This document shows, piece by piece, positions 56,563 through 64,000 of a stretch of 64,000 bases of DNA. The stretch is taken from the NCBI GenBank assembly GCA_023140195.1, contig JAGLME010000001.1, positions 1 to 64,000 on the forward strand, in the 5' to 3' direction. This stretch comes from Thermoplasmata archaeon. Its GTDB lineage: Archaea > Thermoplasmatota > Thermoplasmata > RBG-16-68-12 > SOIM01. Both the position numbers and the translations under genes were made by a program. The stretch's first letter is position 1; each line of letters begins with the position of its first letter. The notes under the pieces are model-generated. The model did no database searches. It was not told where the DNA came from and saw only the letters and a program-made list of their open reading frames with translations.

Positions 56563-57117
56563 TCAGCAACTCCCTATCTTGTCTTCCTTCCCCCGTGACT
56601 CGTAATACTCCTCTCTGAGCATATCCAAACACAATGTATCGTGGAGCTGGCCATACATTATCGTACCCTCACGCACTCTCACACTGACCTTGAACCCCAT
56701 CTTCTCAGCAGCGCCAACGGCTCTCACATTACCAGACTGGGACCAAGCCGACACCACCTTAAGACCCCGTTCCTCGAACAGGAACTCAAGGACTATCTCC
56801 GTTGCTATCTGCGCATATCCCTTACCCCAGTAATCCTCACCGATTATCAGTCCGAGCGTCGCACCCAGCCTGGGCTTCTCCTCATCGTAATTGATGTAGC
56901 CGACCGTTCCGTCCTGATCGGTGTCTATCATGAGCATGGCCTTGTAAGGCTTCTTCAGACCTTCCTTCATCCTCTCACTGATGATCTCCGGGACCCTTAT
57001 GGGCGGTAACCTCTGGTTCCAGCCTTGAGTTTTCATGTTGTTGCCGAGATCCGCCAGGAACTGGCAGTCGTCCTCTGTTGGCGGCCTCAGAGTTACTCCT
57101 TCTCGACTGAACTCCAT
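56563..57117 (-). CDS. GNAT acetyltransferase (RimJ/RimL-like)
   Basis: 184 residues. The GNAT fold is shown by the N-terminal EGVTLRPPTEDDCQFLADLG and by ATLGLIIGEDYWGKGYAQIA, containing the acetyl-CoA pyrophosphate loop. It continues FLFEERGLKVVSAWSQSGNV and RAVGAAEKMGFKVSVRVREG. The RimJ/RimL branch acetylates protein N-termini or small molecules. The ATG overlaps the stop of the upstream GNAT gene by one base (TGATG), so the two are coupled. A truncated copy of this gene lies at 43498-43750. Confidence 0.88.
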   Translation of the reverse strand: MEFSREGVTLRPPTEDDCQFLADLGNNMKTQGWNQRLPPIRVPEIISERMKEGLKKPYKAMLMIDTDQDGTVGYINYDEEKPRLGATLGLIIGEDYWGKGYAQIATEIVLEFLFEERGLKVVSAWSQSGNVRAVGAAEKMGFKVSVRVREGTIMYGQLHDTLCLDMLREEYYESRGKEDKIGSC

Positions 57118-57692
57118 CAGCCCTCACCTCCCTTTGGATAGAGCTTGAGATACTCGTCCCTGAGCATGTCCAGCAGGACGTAGTCGAAGAACTTCCCGTC
57201 CATCACCCCCGCCCTTCTCTCGGCGCCCTGGTTCTTGAACCCTAGGGACTCCGCGAACGCCAGCCCTTCCTTGTTGTGATCAGGTACGCCGCAGTTGACG
57301 ACGTGGGCCACGGAGTCGTCGAAGGCTGCCTGCAGGAGGAGCTTGGCGGCCTCGGTGCCGAAGCCTTTCCTTCTGTGTTCCGGCCAGATGGTCACGCCCA
57401 TGTGGGGGTTCCAGGGGTCCCATCTGGAGCTGAAGTCGGCTATGCCCACGAACTCGTCGTCGTTGGAGAAGATGGCGAAGATGGCTGTGCGTTCCTTCTT
57501 CTGGTACTCTTCCAGCTTGGCCTTGATCTGGTCCAGGGTCGCGGGTGCCCAGGGCAGGTCGAGGTCGAGATCACCGACCAGGTCGTAGGTGCAGTCGGTG
57601 TTCTGGTGGTTGTGGATGGTTTTGAGCTGTTCATCCTCGATCGAGCGGAATTGGATCCTTTCGGATGAGAGTTCCCTCCTCAGGTGTATCAC
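57117..57692 (-). CDS. GNAT acetyltransferase (RimJ/RimL-like)
   Basis: About 191 residues from GTG 57692 (MIHLRRELSSERIQFRSIE). A TATA-like CTAAATAC is centred 26 bases upstream, implying a leaderless GTG start. The longer ORF to 57758 runs through that promoter. The acetyl-CoA loop is seen in IWPEHRRKGFGTEAAKLLL. The C-terminal YVLLDMLRDEYLKLYP resembles the adjacent GNAT gene. It heads the two-gene GNAT operon. Confidence 0.84.
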   Translation of the reverse strand: MIHLRRELSSERIQFRSIEDEQLKTIHNHQNTDCTYDLVGDLDLDLPWAPATLDQIKAKLEEYQKKERTAIFAIFSNDDEFVGIADFSSRWDPWNPHMGVTIWPEHRRKGFGTEAAKLLLQAAFDDSVAHVVNCGVPDHNKEGLAFAESLGFKNQGAERRAGVMDGKFFDYVLLDMLRDEYLKLYPKGGEG

Positions 57693-57889
57693 CGAGGTTT
57701 GAATGGGGGTGGGTGTATTTAGGTGTTGGTTGTGGGCTCGAGCCTCTCCCAGACACACTCAAACCTTCTTAGGTTCCCCCTTCGCAATACAGAATCCGAC
57801 CCGTTTCGCTTGACAGATGGCCTGCTTCATCACAACGCTGAACAATGAAGCATTGTCTTGTGGTTCGCTTGGCTACCAGACGCGCATCT

Positions 57890-58522
57890 CTAGCCAAGAG
57901 AATCCTTTATGGTTTCTTTGTATACGTTCTCTACCCAAGTGAAGACTGCCTTATGATCGGGGGTCGGTGTTGCTACCCTGTTGAATAGATATCCCGCCTT
58001 GTAGGCAAGTTTCTCCCGCCATGGGGATTTCATTGAAGCCTTCCTTCTAGCCAGTAGATCTTCTTCATATGAGAAGTTGATGTGTGAAATCTGTTCGATT
58101 GACGAAAACGATGCAGAATCGCCTAAGAAATCTGCAGGTGGTAGGAAGTATAACCTTTTGTCCTGGAAGTTGACAACGTTGTAGACTTTCTGGGAAACGG
58201 CGTCGACAACCTTCTCAAATGTGGTTTCTTCCCCCCACTTCTTGGCTAACAACTTAACCGCTGACTTGATGTAGACTTCTAAAGGGAAGATTGGTGAGAA
58301 TGAAATATACCCAATATTGCCCGGATGCTCCAAGTCGCATGTCTCGGATAGAATGATTAACGAGTCAGTTCTGGGCCTGTAATTCGGGACAGCATTTGAT
58401 TCATATGCCACAATAATGTCTCCTTGACACAGGTGAGTCTCGAAAGATTCTCTTACGTAAAAGTCATTGAACAGACTTTCATATCCCGTCTCATTTCCGG
58501 TATTCACGGATTTCAGACTCAT
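57890..58522 (-). CDS. unrecognised protein, third gene of TIGR04255 operon
   Basis: 210 residues, soluble, with no signal peptide. QGDIIVAYESNAVP and the motif SLIILSETCDLEHPGN, with adjacent Cys and His, are notable and may bind metal or form an active site. The C-terminus is mixed alpha helix. I do not recognise a named family. Its ATG overlaps the stop of the middle gene by ATGA, so it is translationally coupled to it. Base composition looks more AT-rich than in the housekeeping region, in line with acquisition by transfer. Confidence 0.65.
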   Translation of the reverse strand: MSLKSVNTGNETGYESLFNDFYVRESFETHLCQGDIIVAYESNAVPNYRPRTDSLIILSETCDLEHPGNIGYISFSPIFPLEVYIKSAVKLLAKKWGEETTFEKVVDAVSQKVYNVVNFQDKRLYFLPPADFLGDSASFSSIEQISHINFSYEEDLLARRKASMKSPWREKLAYKAGYLFNRVATPTPDHKAVFTWVENVYKETIKDSLG

Positions 58523-58923
58523 ATTTCTTCATCGAAGTAGTTCTCAGGAAGGTAAAAGGAGCTTATCCTTGAGCTTCTGATTCTTTCCAATATCTCACGT
58601 AGCTTTCTGTTCTCAGACTTCAACGAGGTGACTTGATTCTGATAATCTCCAAGGATGGAAAGCAGCTGCGGGAATGTAATCTCCGACAACCAAGCTCGTA
58701 TTCTATCCCGAACTGTTTCTGCAAACGTCGAGTCAGTAGTGTGGTATTCCGGGTAGACAATATTCGCGGTGTCCATTTTCGATTTGGATCTATGCATCAA
58801 GTCCGAGAAGAAAAGCGGGCCGCGTTCCAATTCGTCTTCTGACTGCCCAGTCCTCTCAGTTCGGTCCCTCTCTAGTCCATGCAACCAATGTCTTTCTCTG
58901 CTTGGAACTGTATCGTATACCAT
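58519..58923 (-). CDS. unrecognised helical protein, second gene of TIGR04255 operon
   Basis: About 134 residues from ATG 58923, with GAGAGG upstream; a TTG at 58929 overlapping the previous stop is the alternative. The N-terminal half is charged and probably partly disordered. The segment LLSILGDYQNQVTSLKSENR, extended by KLREILERIRSS, is a likely coiled coil near the C-terminus. It could bridge the two flanking products. No family is recognised. Confidence 0.6.
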   Translation of the reverse strand: MVYDTVPSRERHWLHGLERDRTERTGQSEDELERGPLFFSDLMHRSKSKMDTANIVYPEYHTTDSTFAETVRDRIRAWLSEITFPQLLSILGDYQNQVTSLKSENRKLREILERIRSSRISSFYLPENYFDEEI

Positions 58924-58925
58924 TC

Positions 58926-59657
58926 TCAATCGCCTCTCAAATGCAGCACGAAATCGTCAGTGACGAATCTGTGAAATTCCTCGAGAACATTGCTGTGAAG
59001 CTCATTCACAACCCCAATTATGTCTTCCTTGTTCACTTTGTCACTTTCATGATAGGAATCCGTGTCCATGATATAGTGAGTGATGCCTTCCCCATCCTTC
59101 GCCATGACAGTTCTCAGTGTCAAAAAGTGTTCTCCTTTTCGCTGTCTAATCTCAATTCTGTGATCAACTGTGTCCTTCGAGTTTATTATCTCTGAATTGA
59201 ATGCGGGTATGAAGAACTTCTCAAACTCCTCCATAGCGTCATCGCCAAAGCAGAAGTCGTCAATGTATCGGAGCCCAATGCGTGTCACATATGGAATCTG
59301 ATAGGTGTCCAAGAAGCTCTCTGTACATTCTTTTATCTTCGGCAGGAAGTCATCGAATGACTTGTAGCTAGTTGAAATCAAAGCCAGGCTGTTGTTCTTC
59401 ACCCTTAATTGTAGTTGAATATCGTCGTTCCGAAACTGCCAGCTGACTTCCCCTGGTCCAATGATTCCTCCAGTGGGCGAAATGAGTCCGCCGATAGTCT
59501 TGCCGACCTCTGGGAAATCCTCTCGGATTCTGTCTTGGTATTGGGATATTTCATTCTCTATCCTTAGTAAGGCTGGAAAGCGAACCTCATAGGCGACTTC
59601 CTTCAATGGAGGATTTGGAAATTTCTCAGAAAGATCCCTCTCTGCGGTCATTGACAT
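58926..59657 (-). CDS. TIGR04255-family protein
   Basis: About 243 residues from ATG 59657; ATG 59651 is also possible. The N-terminal FPNPPLKEVAYEVRFP and the central VTRIGLRYIDDF are hallmarks of TIGR04255, a sporadically distributed family of unknown function. The mid region WQFRNDDIQLQLRVKNNSLA forms beta strands. Length is normal for the family. It is the first gene of a three-gene operon with tight junctions. Sporadic distribution and unrelated partners suggest an accessory, possibly defence or stress-related, role. That is an inference. Confidence 0.75.
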   Translation of the reverse strand: MSMTAERDLSEKFPNPPLKEVAYEVRFPALLRIENEISQYQDRIREDFPEVGKTIGGLISPTGGIIGPGEVSWQFRNDDIQLQLRVKNNSLALISTSYKSFDDFLPKIKECTESFLDTYQIPYVTRIGLRYIDDFCFGDDAMEEFEKFFIPAFNSEIINSKDTVDHRIEIRQRKGEHFLTLRTVMAKDGEGITHYIMDTDSYHESDKVNKEDIIGVVNELHSNVLEEFHRFVTDDFVLHLRGD

Positions 59658-60090
59658 CAAAATGGCGACACGAGTATTAAGCTTTCCGACAAATGACCGC
59701 TTTTCATCGAACGGGGGTTTGGTTTCGCCCTCTTCATTTTCAGTTTGGACAGGACCACTCGACTGTACATCTCACTGTCGAACTAGATAAGATCCCGTAA
59801 TCTATCAGGGTGAAAGGTGTGAATTGGATTTGACTATTATGGTCACCTTAGTCCAATACTCTTGTGAGTTCGTTGTCAAACTGAGGCGAGAGTCGTATCA
59901 AGTACTTCTCGATGGGCCTTGTCAAGCTCTGTGGCCCGCTTAGCATCACGACAAGGCTTCCTCACACCAGAGGCCCAGTCCAATGCGTACTTCATGATAG
60001 GCACACCCAAGATCGCAAGAGGGGTGGGAGACCCAACTCTACTCTTCCCCCACAATTAAATAGTCCCGCAATGTTGCTTTTTCCGACTGA
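59658..60090. other. intergenic region with possible small ORF
   Basis: The 433-base gap between the TIGR04255 operon and the divergent small winged-helix gene has a TATA-like ATTAAATAG (60055-60063) for the latter. On the minus strand an ORF runs from TTG 60055 or ATG 59995 to TGA 59876 (59 or 39 residues; ALDWASGVRKPCRDAKRATE within it). It reads like protein but matches nothing I know. It may be a gene remnant. No RNA gene or repeat array is evident. Confidence 0.35.
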
Positions 60091-60465
60091 ATGTCCTCCG
60101 ACCCTAATCTCTCCACGCGGAAGTTCTCCCATATGCGGCGAAGCGTGAAAGCTTTGTCACATATTGTCAGGCAGTTCGATATTGAGCATGCTTCTTCCAG
60201 GCCACCCGAGTCAAAGGAGAAATATCAACGAGCTCGAAGTACTAGTCGTATCAAGTCGAAACTTCTAGCCAATCAGAAATATACCGCACGCACGTTGAAG
60301 GATATGGAGCGCGCAGGACTTGTCACTCGCAGGGAAGGGAACAACTTCAACTATTATGATCCGACCCAAGCTGGACGCAGCTTCCTGGAGAAGAATTCCC
60401 CTCTATTGGACGAATTAGAGAAGGCTTATTGGATGTACGACAGAGCCAGACGCAAGGAAGACTAG
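60091..60465 (+). CDS. small winged-helix protein
   Basis: 124 residues. After a basic N-terminus of about 45 residues, a winged helix is indicated by SRIKSKLLANQKYTARTLKD, MERAGLVTRREGNNFNYYD as recognition end and wing, and a C-terminal dimerisation helix (LLDELEKAYWMYDRARRK). A TATA-like box is centred about 32 bases before the ATG. It is divergent from the TIGR04255 operon and may control it. It overlaps the convergent membrane protein gene by four bases. Confidence 0.6.
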   Translation: MSSDPNLSTRKFSHMRRSVKALSHIVRQFDIEHASSRPPESKEKYQRARSTSRIKSKLLANQKYTARTLKDMERAGLVTRREGNNFNYYDPTQAGRSFLEKNSPLLDELEKAYWMYDRARRKED

Positions 60466-61277
60466 CCCACATAGAAGACGGCCAAGTCATAGAAACCATC
60501 TGGTCTTTCAAGGAATACCTCGGTGGGACATGCATGGAACTCTTTGCCAGGTTTGGCTCCCTTGGGAAACACCATCCAGTTATTCTCGACCCAATCGTAT
60601 ATCCATTCTTCTAAGTTCTCCCCAGATTCTATGACTATGATAGCTCGGGTCGGGCGGATCCTCTTCTTCCTTGCCACTAGTTCGACATCCTCCTTGAATT
60701 GTCGTAGGTCCTCTTCTCTTACGACTCTCGAGAACCTTCTGATGAAGAACTGAACACTAGCGCTTCTATATCTCCTCACCGCGAAGTAAGCATCAAACGG
60801 GATCTCTCTCTCTTTGATTTTCAGAATTGGGTTCTTCCGAATTCGGTGGGGATGTCGCCGGAGCTCCTTTGATATTTCTCGATCGGTTTCCTTGAGATAT
60901 CGTATTACACGGTCGGTCGCGCTTCGCCCTAGAGGAATTCGAGGATCCGGATTGAAATCCTTCGCACGAAGTAGTGTATCCAAGCGTTTCTCAAAGTGTA
61001 TTAGGAAACCATCAAGGTGTATGCTCACCGCGAAGACGATTAGACTGAAAATGCCACCCAATATCATAAGTCCCGTAAGGATAGGGTCAATCGCCTCATA
61101 TGCCATGCCCAAAAGACCAAAGGTGAGAAGAGAAATGCCTGCTATCAATCCTCCGAAGAAGCCAAAGCCTAGGACCAATCGAAATCTCTCTATCTTCGAC
61201 ATAACTGACTCTGACAGATCCAGCAGATCTTCAAATGGATCTTTCACCTCTGCTTCGTCTCGAGACTTGTAGTACAT
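60462..61277 (-). CDS. hypothetical two-helix membrane protein with large cytoplasmic domain
   Basis: 271 residues. A charged N-terminus (about 30 residues) precedes two transmembrane helices (about 36-60 and 66-88). A basic region follows (about 100-180, ELRRHPHRIRKNPILKIKER). The C-terminal domain (about 195-270) contains RPTRAIIVIESGENLEEWIY and FHACPTEVFLERPDGFYDLA. The fold of that domain is not recognised. The gene is convergent with the small winged-helix gene. Confidence 0.6.
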   Translation of the reverse strand: MYYKSRDEAEVKDPFEDLLDLSESVMSKIERFRLVLGFGFFGGLIAGISLLTFGLLGMAYEAIDPILTGLMILGGIFSLIVFAVSIHLDGFLIHFEKRLDTLLRAKDFNPDPRIPLGRSATDRVIRYLKETDREISKELRRHPHRIRKNPILKIKEREIPFDAYFAVRRYRSASVQFFIRRFSRVVREEDLRQFKEDVELVARKKRIRPTRAIIVIESGENLEEWIYDWVENNWMVFPKGAKPGKEFHACPTEVFLERPDGFYDLAVFYVG

Positions 61278-61337
61278 GGTTCGGAGGTATTATTGGTTCA
61301 CTTAAAGTGGATGGTACATTTCGTCCTACCAAGATGG

Positions 61338-61547
61338 TCATCCATTTTGACCGATTTCGGATATATGGTTAGAAGCAATCTCATATTGTATGCAGATAGT
61401 TAACGACCCGGGAATTGTGCTTGAAGATAGAACGATGAAGGCAAAGGCCAGTGTAAAGGAGAGTATCTCCGCCCTTATGTCGGTCCAGTCAACTACCTCT
61501 TCTCCTTCGGGATTCCGTGATGGGAAGAACCCCAGGAAACTGTCCAT
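61338..61547 (-). other. possible membrane-segment ORF antisense to FN3 gene start
   Basis: On the minus strand an ATG at 61547 opens 69 codons with MDSFLGFFPSRNPEGEEV and a convincing transmembrane stretch, ILSFTLAFAFIVLSSS. The sense-strand reading of the same bases is a Ser-rich low-complexity peptide of the sort produced by antisense reading. This may be a small membrane protein or the end of a decayed gene. Confidence 0.3.
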
Positions 61548-62970
61548 GTCATCATCGTCTAATACCGGACGGAATGCTTTCCCTTTGGACTCGAATGTGC
61601 ATCGTTGGTGGGGAGGCTTGAGACTTCGGACATTTATATGCTGTCTGTTTCTATTCGCTTTTCCCCTATTTGGACTGACCGTCCATGCCGATGAGACAGG
61701 CCAGTTGCGAGAGGAGGTAGATTTTGAGCTTCTCGGAGGACCAATCCAAGCTGGTTTTGGCATAGAAGTTGCTCTATCCAACATCACCGTCATTGATGGC
61801 GGAAGCACCGAACTTTTCATCGATGCCTCTCCTCGATCGGCATATGTTAGATTTGACTTCTGGGGGCTTTCATTCTCGGTCCCTATATCTGAGACGCCAT
61901 TGGGCACCTATAGCCATCGCTTTACAGGATTCTCCATCCCCTTTGTTGGGGACATTGAGGTTTTCGTTGACATCACGGGCTACTTGATTGCAGAGATTGA
62001 TGGAACAGGGCTTGAGGGCTCTTTGATTGTCAACCCTCTTGATCACAGGTGGGATGACTGGGGCCTAAAGGCCACCACTTGCCGTGTGAAAGACGGTGCT
62101 CACGGATCAGATACTTCTGGAATACTTGATGTCTCCTTTGAGTATCGAGTCAAGATAGGCATCAGTGTTCAAGTTCCTGTTGCTGGACGAATAACGGTTG
62201 GGGAGGTTTCTCTCACATCTCTAAGTGGTAGTCCTTCGCTCAATCCAGTAGTCTTCGCAAGTCTCCGCCCCTCTCCCGTTTCCCTCGACATCGCAAAGAT
62301 AGGGTCCCATAGGGTCACTCTTGAGTGGGGGAGAAGTAGCGATCCTGGATTCTCCTTCTATGAGATTGAATCGCTTGGTGGAACCATATCCGAAGTTCTC
62401 CGAATCAGGAGTCGAGATTACAGCAGGTTAGAAGTTTCTGTCAAGCCAGATTCAGACTACTCATTTACTATCACTGTTGAAGATTCCGATTTCCTTAGGT
62501 CGCCATCTCAGTCGATGAACGTCCACACTCCACTCGATCCTCCTCCAGAACCTGTGATTCTATCCCCTCCCAGTGAATCAGATTTGGGCCCAACCCACAT
62601 CCCAATTCAATGGAGCTTCACTCATGCAAATGATTTCAATCGTTATGAGGTAGTTGTGAATGGTGAAGTTGCATCAATAATCAGGGTGGAGACACATAAC
62701 ACCTCCACATTGAAGGGTCTACAGCCTGAAACTGCCTATGAGATTCTCGTTGTGACATATGATACCTGGGGTAACTCAGCCTCTTCAATACCTCTTGCAG
62801 TGCAGACGCACCCTCAGGAGATACTCGTTGTCACGACTGAGGTGTCATCAGTTGTTGACACAAATTGGGCCCTGATACTATTCTTGGGCTTTCTGGGAGG
62901 CATACTATCATACCCGACAGGGGTTGTCTTCTATATCCTCATCGTAAGGCTCAAGGAGTTCCTGAAATAG
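61390..62970 (+). CDS. secreted FN3-domain membrane protein (start uncertain)
   Basis: Up to 526 residues from ATG 61390, but the first 70 are Ser-rich and precede an obvious signal peptide (LRLRTFICCLFLFAFPLFGL). The true start may therefore be GTG 61597 or TTG 61618, the latter directly after GGGGAGG. The mature protein has a beta-rich domain of unknown kind (about 100-300). Two FN3 domains follow (about 305-390 and 395-480; FSFYEIESLGG and LKGLQPETAYEILVVTYD). A C-terminal transmembrane helix (about 493-520) has its short tail inside. It is a surface protein of unknown role. Confidence 0.7.
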   Translation: MQIVNDPGIVLEDRTMKAKASVKESISALMSVQSTTSSPSGFRDGKNPRKLSMSSSSNTGRNAFPLDSNVHRWWGGLRLRTFICCLFLFAFPLFGLTVHADETGQLREEVDFELLGGPIQAGFGIEVALSNITVIDGGSTELFIDASPRSAYVRFDFWGLSFSVPISETPLGTYSHRFTGFSIPFVGDIEVFVDITGYLIAEIDGTGLEGSLIVNPLDHRWDDWGLKATTCRVKDGAHGSDTSGILDVSFEYRVKIGISVQVPVAGRITVGEVSLTSLSGSPSLNPVVFASLRPSPVSLDIAKIGSHRVTLEWGRSSDPGFSFYEIESLGGTISEVLRIRSRDYSRLEVSVKPDSDYSFTITVEDSDFLRSPSQSMNVHTPLDPPPEPVILSPPSESDLGPTHIPIQWSFTHANDFNRYEVVVNGEVASIIRVETHNTSTLKGLQPETAYEILVVTYDTWGNSASSIPLAVQTHPQEILVVTTEVSSVVDTNWALILFLGFLGGILSYPTGVVFYILIVRLKEFLK

Positions 62971-63072
62971 AGCTGTTTCAGCTTGAAGTGTCTGGATCGA
63001 CAAACAAGAACACGGAAATGAGAGATCGTTTGATATCACTTCTCTAATACTACTGAAGCTCTCAAAGTCCTG

Positions 63073-64000
63073 CTAGCCCCCTTTCACCACCCAAACCCCC
63101 GCCTGAACCACATGTATCCATATCCCCATCCCCGGCTTAAGCTCCTTGAGCGGAGATCCTCCCGGGTCATTGGGATCGAACCACTTCCAGTGTTGCTTCT
63201 TGTCCAGCGGATCGAACCAAAGAACCAGATCATACTTCCTGGCCATTCCGCCATTGTCCAACACCCCCGGCAACCCTCCCGTCACAAATGAGGGATATCC
63301 CACGAAGTTCCAGTTGGCGCAAGCGCTCACTTCAGGAAGGACAATGCTGGTATCCTTCACCCTCCCCACGTTGATCAGCGATCCATCGGACCTCATCGTC
63401 ACCCTCAGCCCCATCGTCCTGTCTATCTCGGTCAGCGACCCTCCGGTGGGCGTCCAGACATACCATACGCACGTTTCTGCATCGAACGCTTTCACTGACT
63501 TGTACAGCCCGTCCACGGATTCGAATGCAACCCCGGTGCTGTGATCCTTCAGCTCAAAGCCTATCGAGATTTCGTTGGTCCCCTTGTAGAGCTGCTTCAC
63601 GAACTTCCCGACCTTGTTCAGGTTCTGCTCCTCGATGTCCCTCTCGTCGTACGCCCTAACCACGTAGAAGTAGTTGTTCGCGTCCACTCCAGCATCAGGT
63701 TGCGGATCTATCCACTGATTCATCCCGACGGGCACCGTGTCATATGTCACGTTGAAATCAAAGCCGTTGACCGATGCCGCTCTGTAGATGCTGTATCCCT
63801 GCACCCTCGCAGACGTGGATTCGTTCCATTCCAGCCTCAGGGTGCTCATCTCCTTGTATATCCACAGGTCCGTTGGAGGGTTTATCACCCAGGACCAGAC
63901 CATCGCGTTGTAGAGCAGTTGTATGTCGTTCTCATTGGAGTTCTTCTCCACGAAGTTGGTTATGTAGACGGACCTGTAGCCCCCCGGCTCGTGAACGATC
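63073..64000 (-). CDS. 3' part of a surface protein with FN3 and shared C-terminal module (partial)
   Basis: The frame is open to the window edge, so the gene starts beyond base 64000. The visible 308 residues begin IVHEPGGYRSVYITNF, the end of an alpha/beta domain. An FN3 domain follows (WNESTSARVQGYSIYRAASV, NYFYVVRAYDE). The last 165 residues hold TMGLRVTMRSDGSLINVG, NWNFVGYPSF and GMGIWIHVVQAGVWVVKGG, matching the C-terminal module of the two beta-helix proteins. No membrane anchor is present. A GTG at 63951 is not the real start. Confidence 0.8.
   Translation of the reverse strand, partial: IVHEPGGYRSVYITNFVEKNSNENDIQLLYNAMVWSWVINPPTDLWIYKEMSTLRLEWNESTSARVQGYSIYRAASVNGFDFNVTYDTVPVGMNQWIDPQPDAGVDANNYFYVVRAYDERDIEEQNLNKVGKFVKQLYKGTNEISIGFELKDHSTGVAFESVDGLYKSVKAFDAETCVWYVWTPTGGSLTEIDRTMGLRVTMRSDGSLINVGRVKDTSIVLPEVSACANWNFVGYPSFVTGGLPGVLDNGGMARKYDLVLWFDPLDKKQHWKWFDPNDPGGSPLKELKPGMGIWIHVVQAGVWVVKGG

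Noticed and set aside
1-64000. CRISPR arrays, insertion sequences, rRNA genes or integrase/attachment sites
   Set aside because: I saw no regularly spaced repeats, transposase or integrase motifs, or rRNA sequence while reading both strands. This was by eye, not by a search tool.

Overview
The window looks like chromosomal DNA of a euryarchaeon, most likely of the Thermoplasmatota. Several things point this way. Many genes have TATA-like boxes about 25-30 bases before the start codon, and some starts appear leaderless. The gene families are archaeal in type: split transketolase, a FilR1-type regulator, adenosine-specific kinase (DUF355), archaeal GlmU/GlmS, and very large PKD/beta-helix/DUF11 surface proteins. 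Membrane proteins with cytoplasmic winged helices add to this. I could not run any database search, so the lineage is an inference.

Bases 1-27,100 are mainly housekeeping. A partial tRNA-Ile is followed by a two-gene coiled-coil operon (a double zinc-ribbon protein and a 1,511-residue coiled coil). Next comes a three-gene operon on the minus strand: a DUF4430 plus PQQ-propeller protein, a small DUF4430 protein and an ECF-type S component. It is divergent from a winged-helix regulator, with a perfect 16-bp palindrome between them. Then follow glmU-glmS (UDP-GlcNAc synthesis), hisS and tRNA-Asp. The non-oxidative pentose phosphate genes come next (transketolase halves and transaldolase, divergent from ribulose-phosphate epimerase). 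After these are an endonuclease IV-like protein, adenosine-specific kinase, several regulators and small enzymes (VOC, YwiC-like, FilR1, OsmC, TrmO), and a coupled HAD/nucleoside phosphorylase pair.

Bases 27,100-57,700 are dominated by the cell surface. They hold a metzincin-like protease with OmpL47-type repeats, a strongly translated candidate S-layer protein, and a 1,378-residue PKD protein. Two NosD-like beta-helix proteins, an FG-GAP protein and a seven-bladed propeller/FN3 protein follow. Among them are an amino-acid permease broken by a frameshift, an AbrB-ABC transporter operon and several GNAT acetyltransferases, one of them a remnant. An unusual protein with five DUF11-like ectodomains, a membrane anchor and two cytoplasmic winged helices could let the cell sense its surface and regulate the adjacent surface genes.

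Bases 57,700-64,000 look like an accessory island. A tightly overlapping three-gene operon includes a TIGR04255-family protein and two unrecognised partners. Next to it are a small winged-helix protein, orphan membrane proteins, small ORF remnants and the 3' part of another surface protein that continues past the window. The TIGR04255 operon and the DUF11-winged-helix protein are the best candidates for undescribed biology here.
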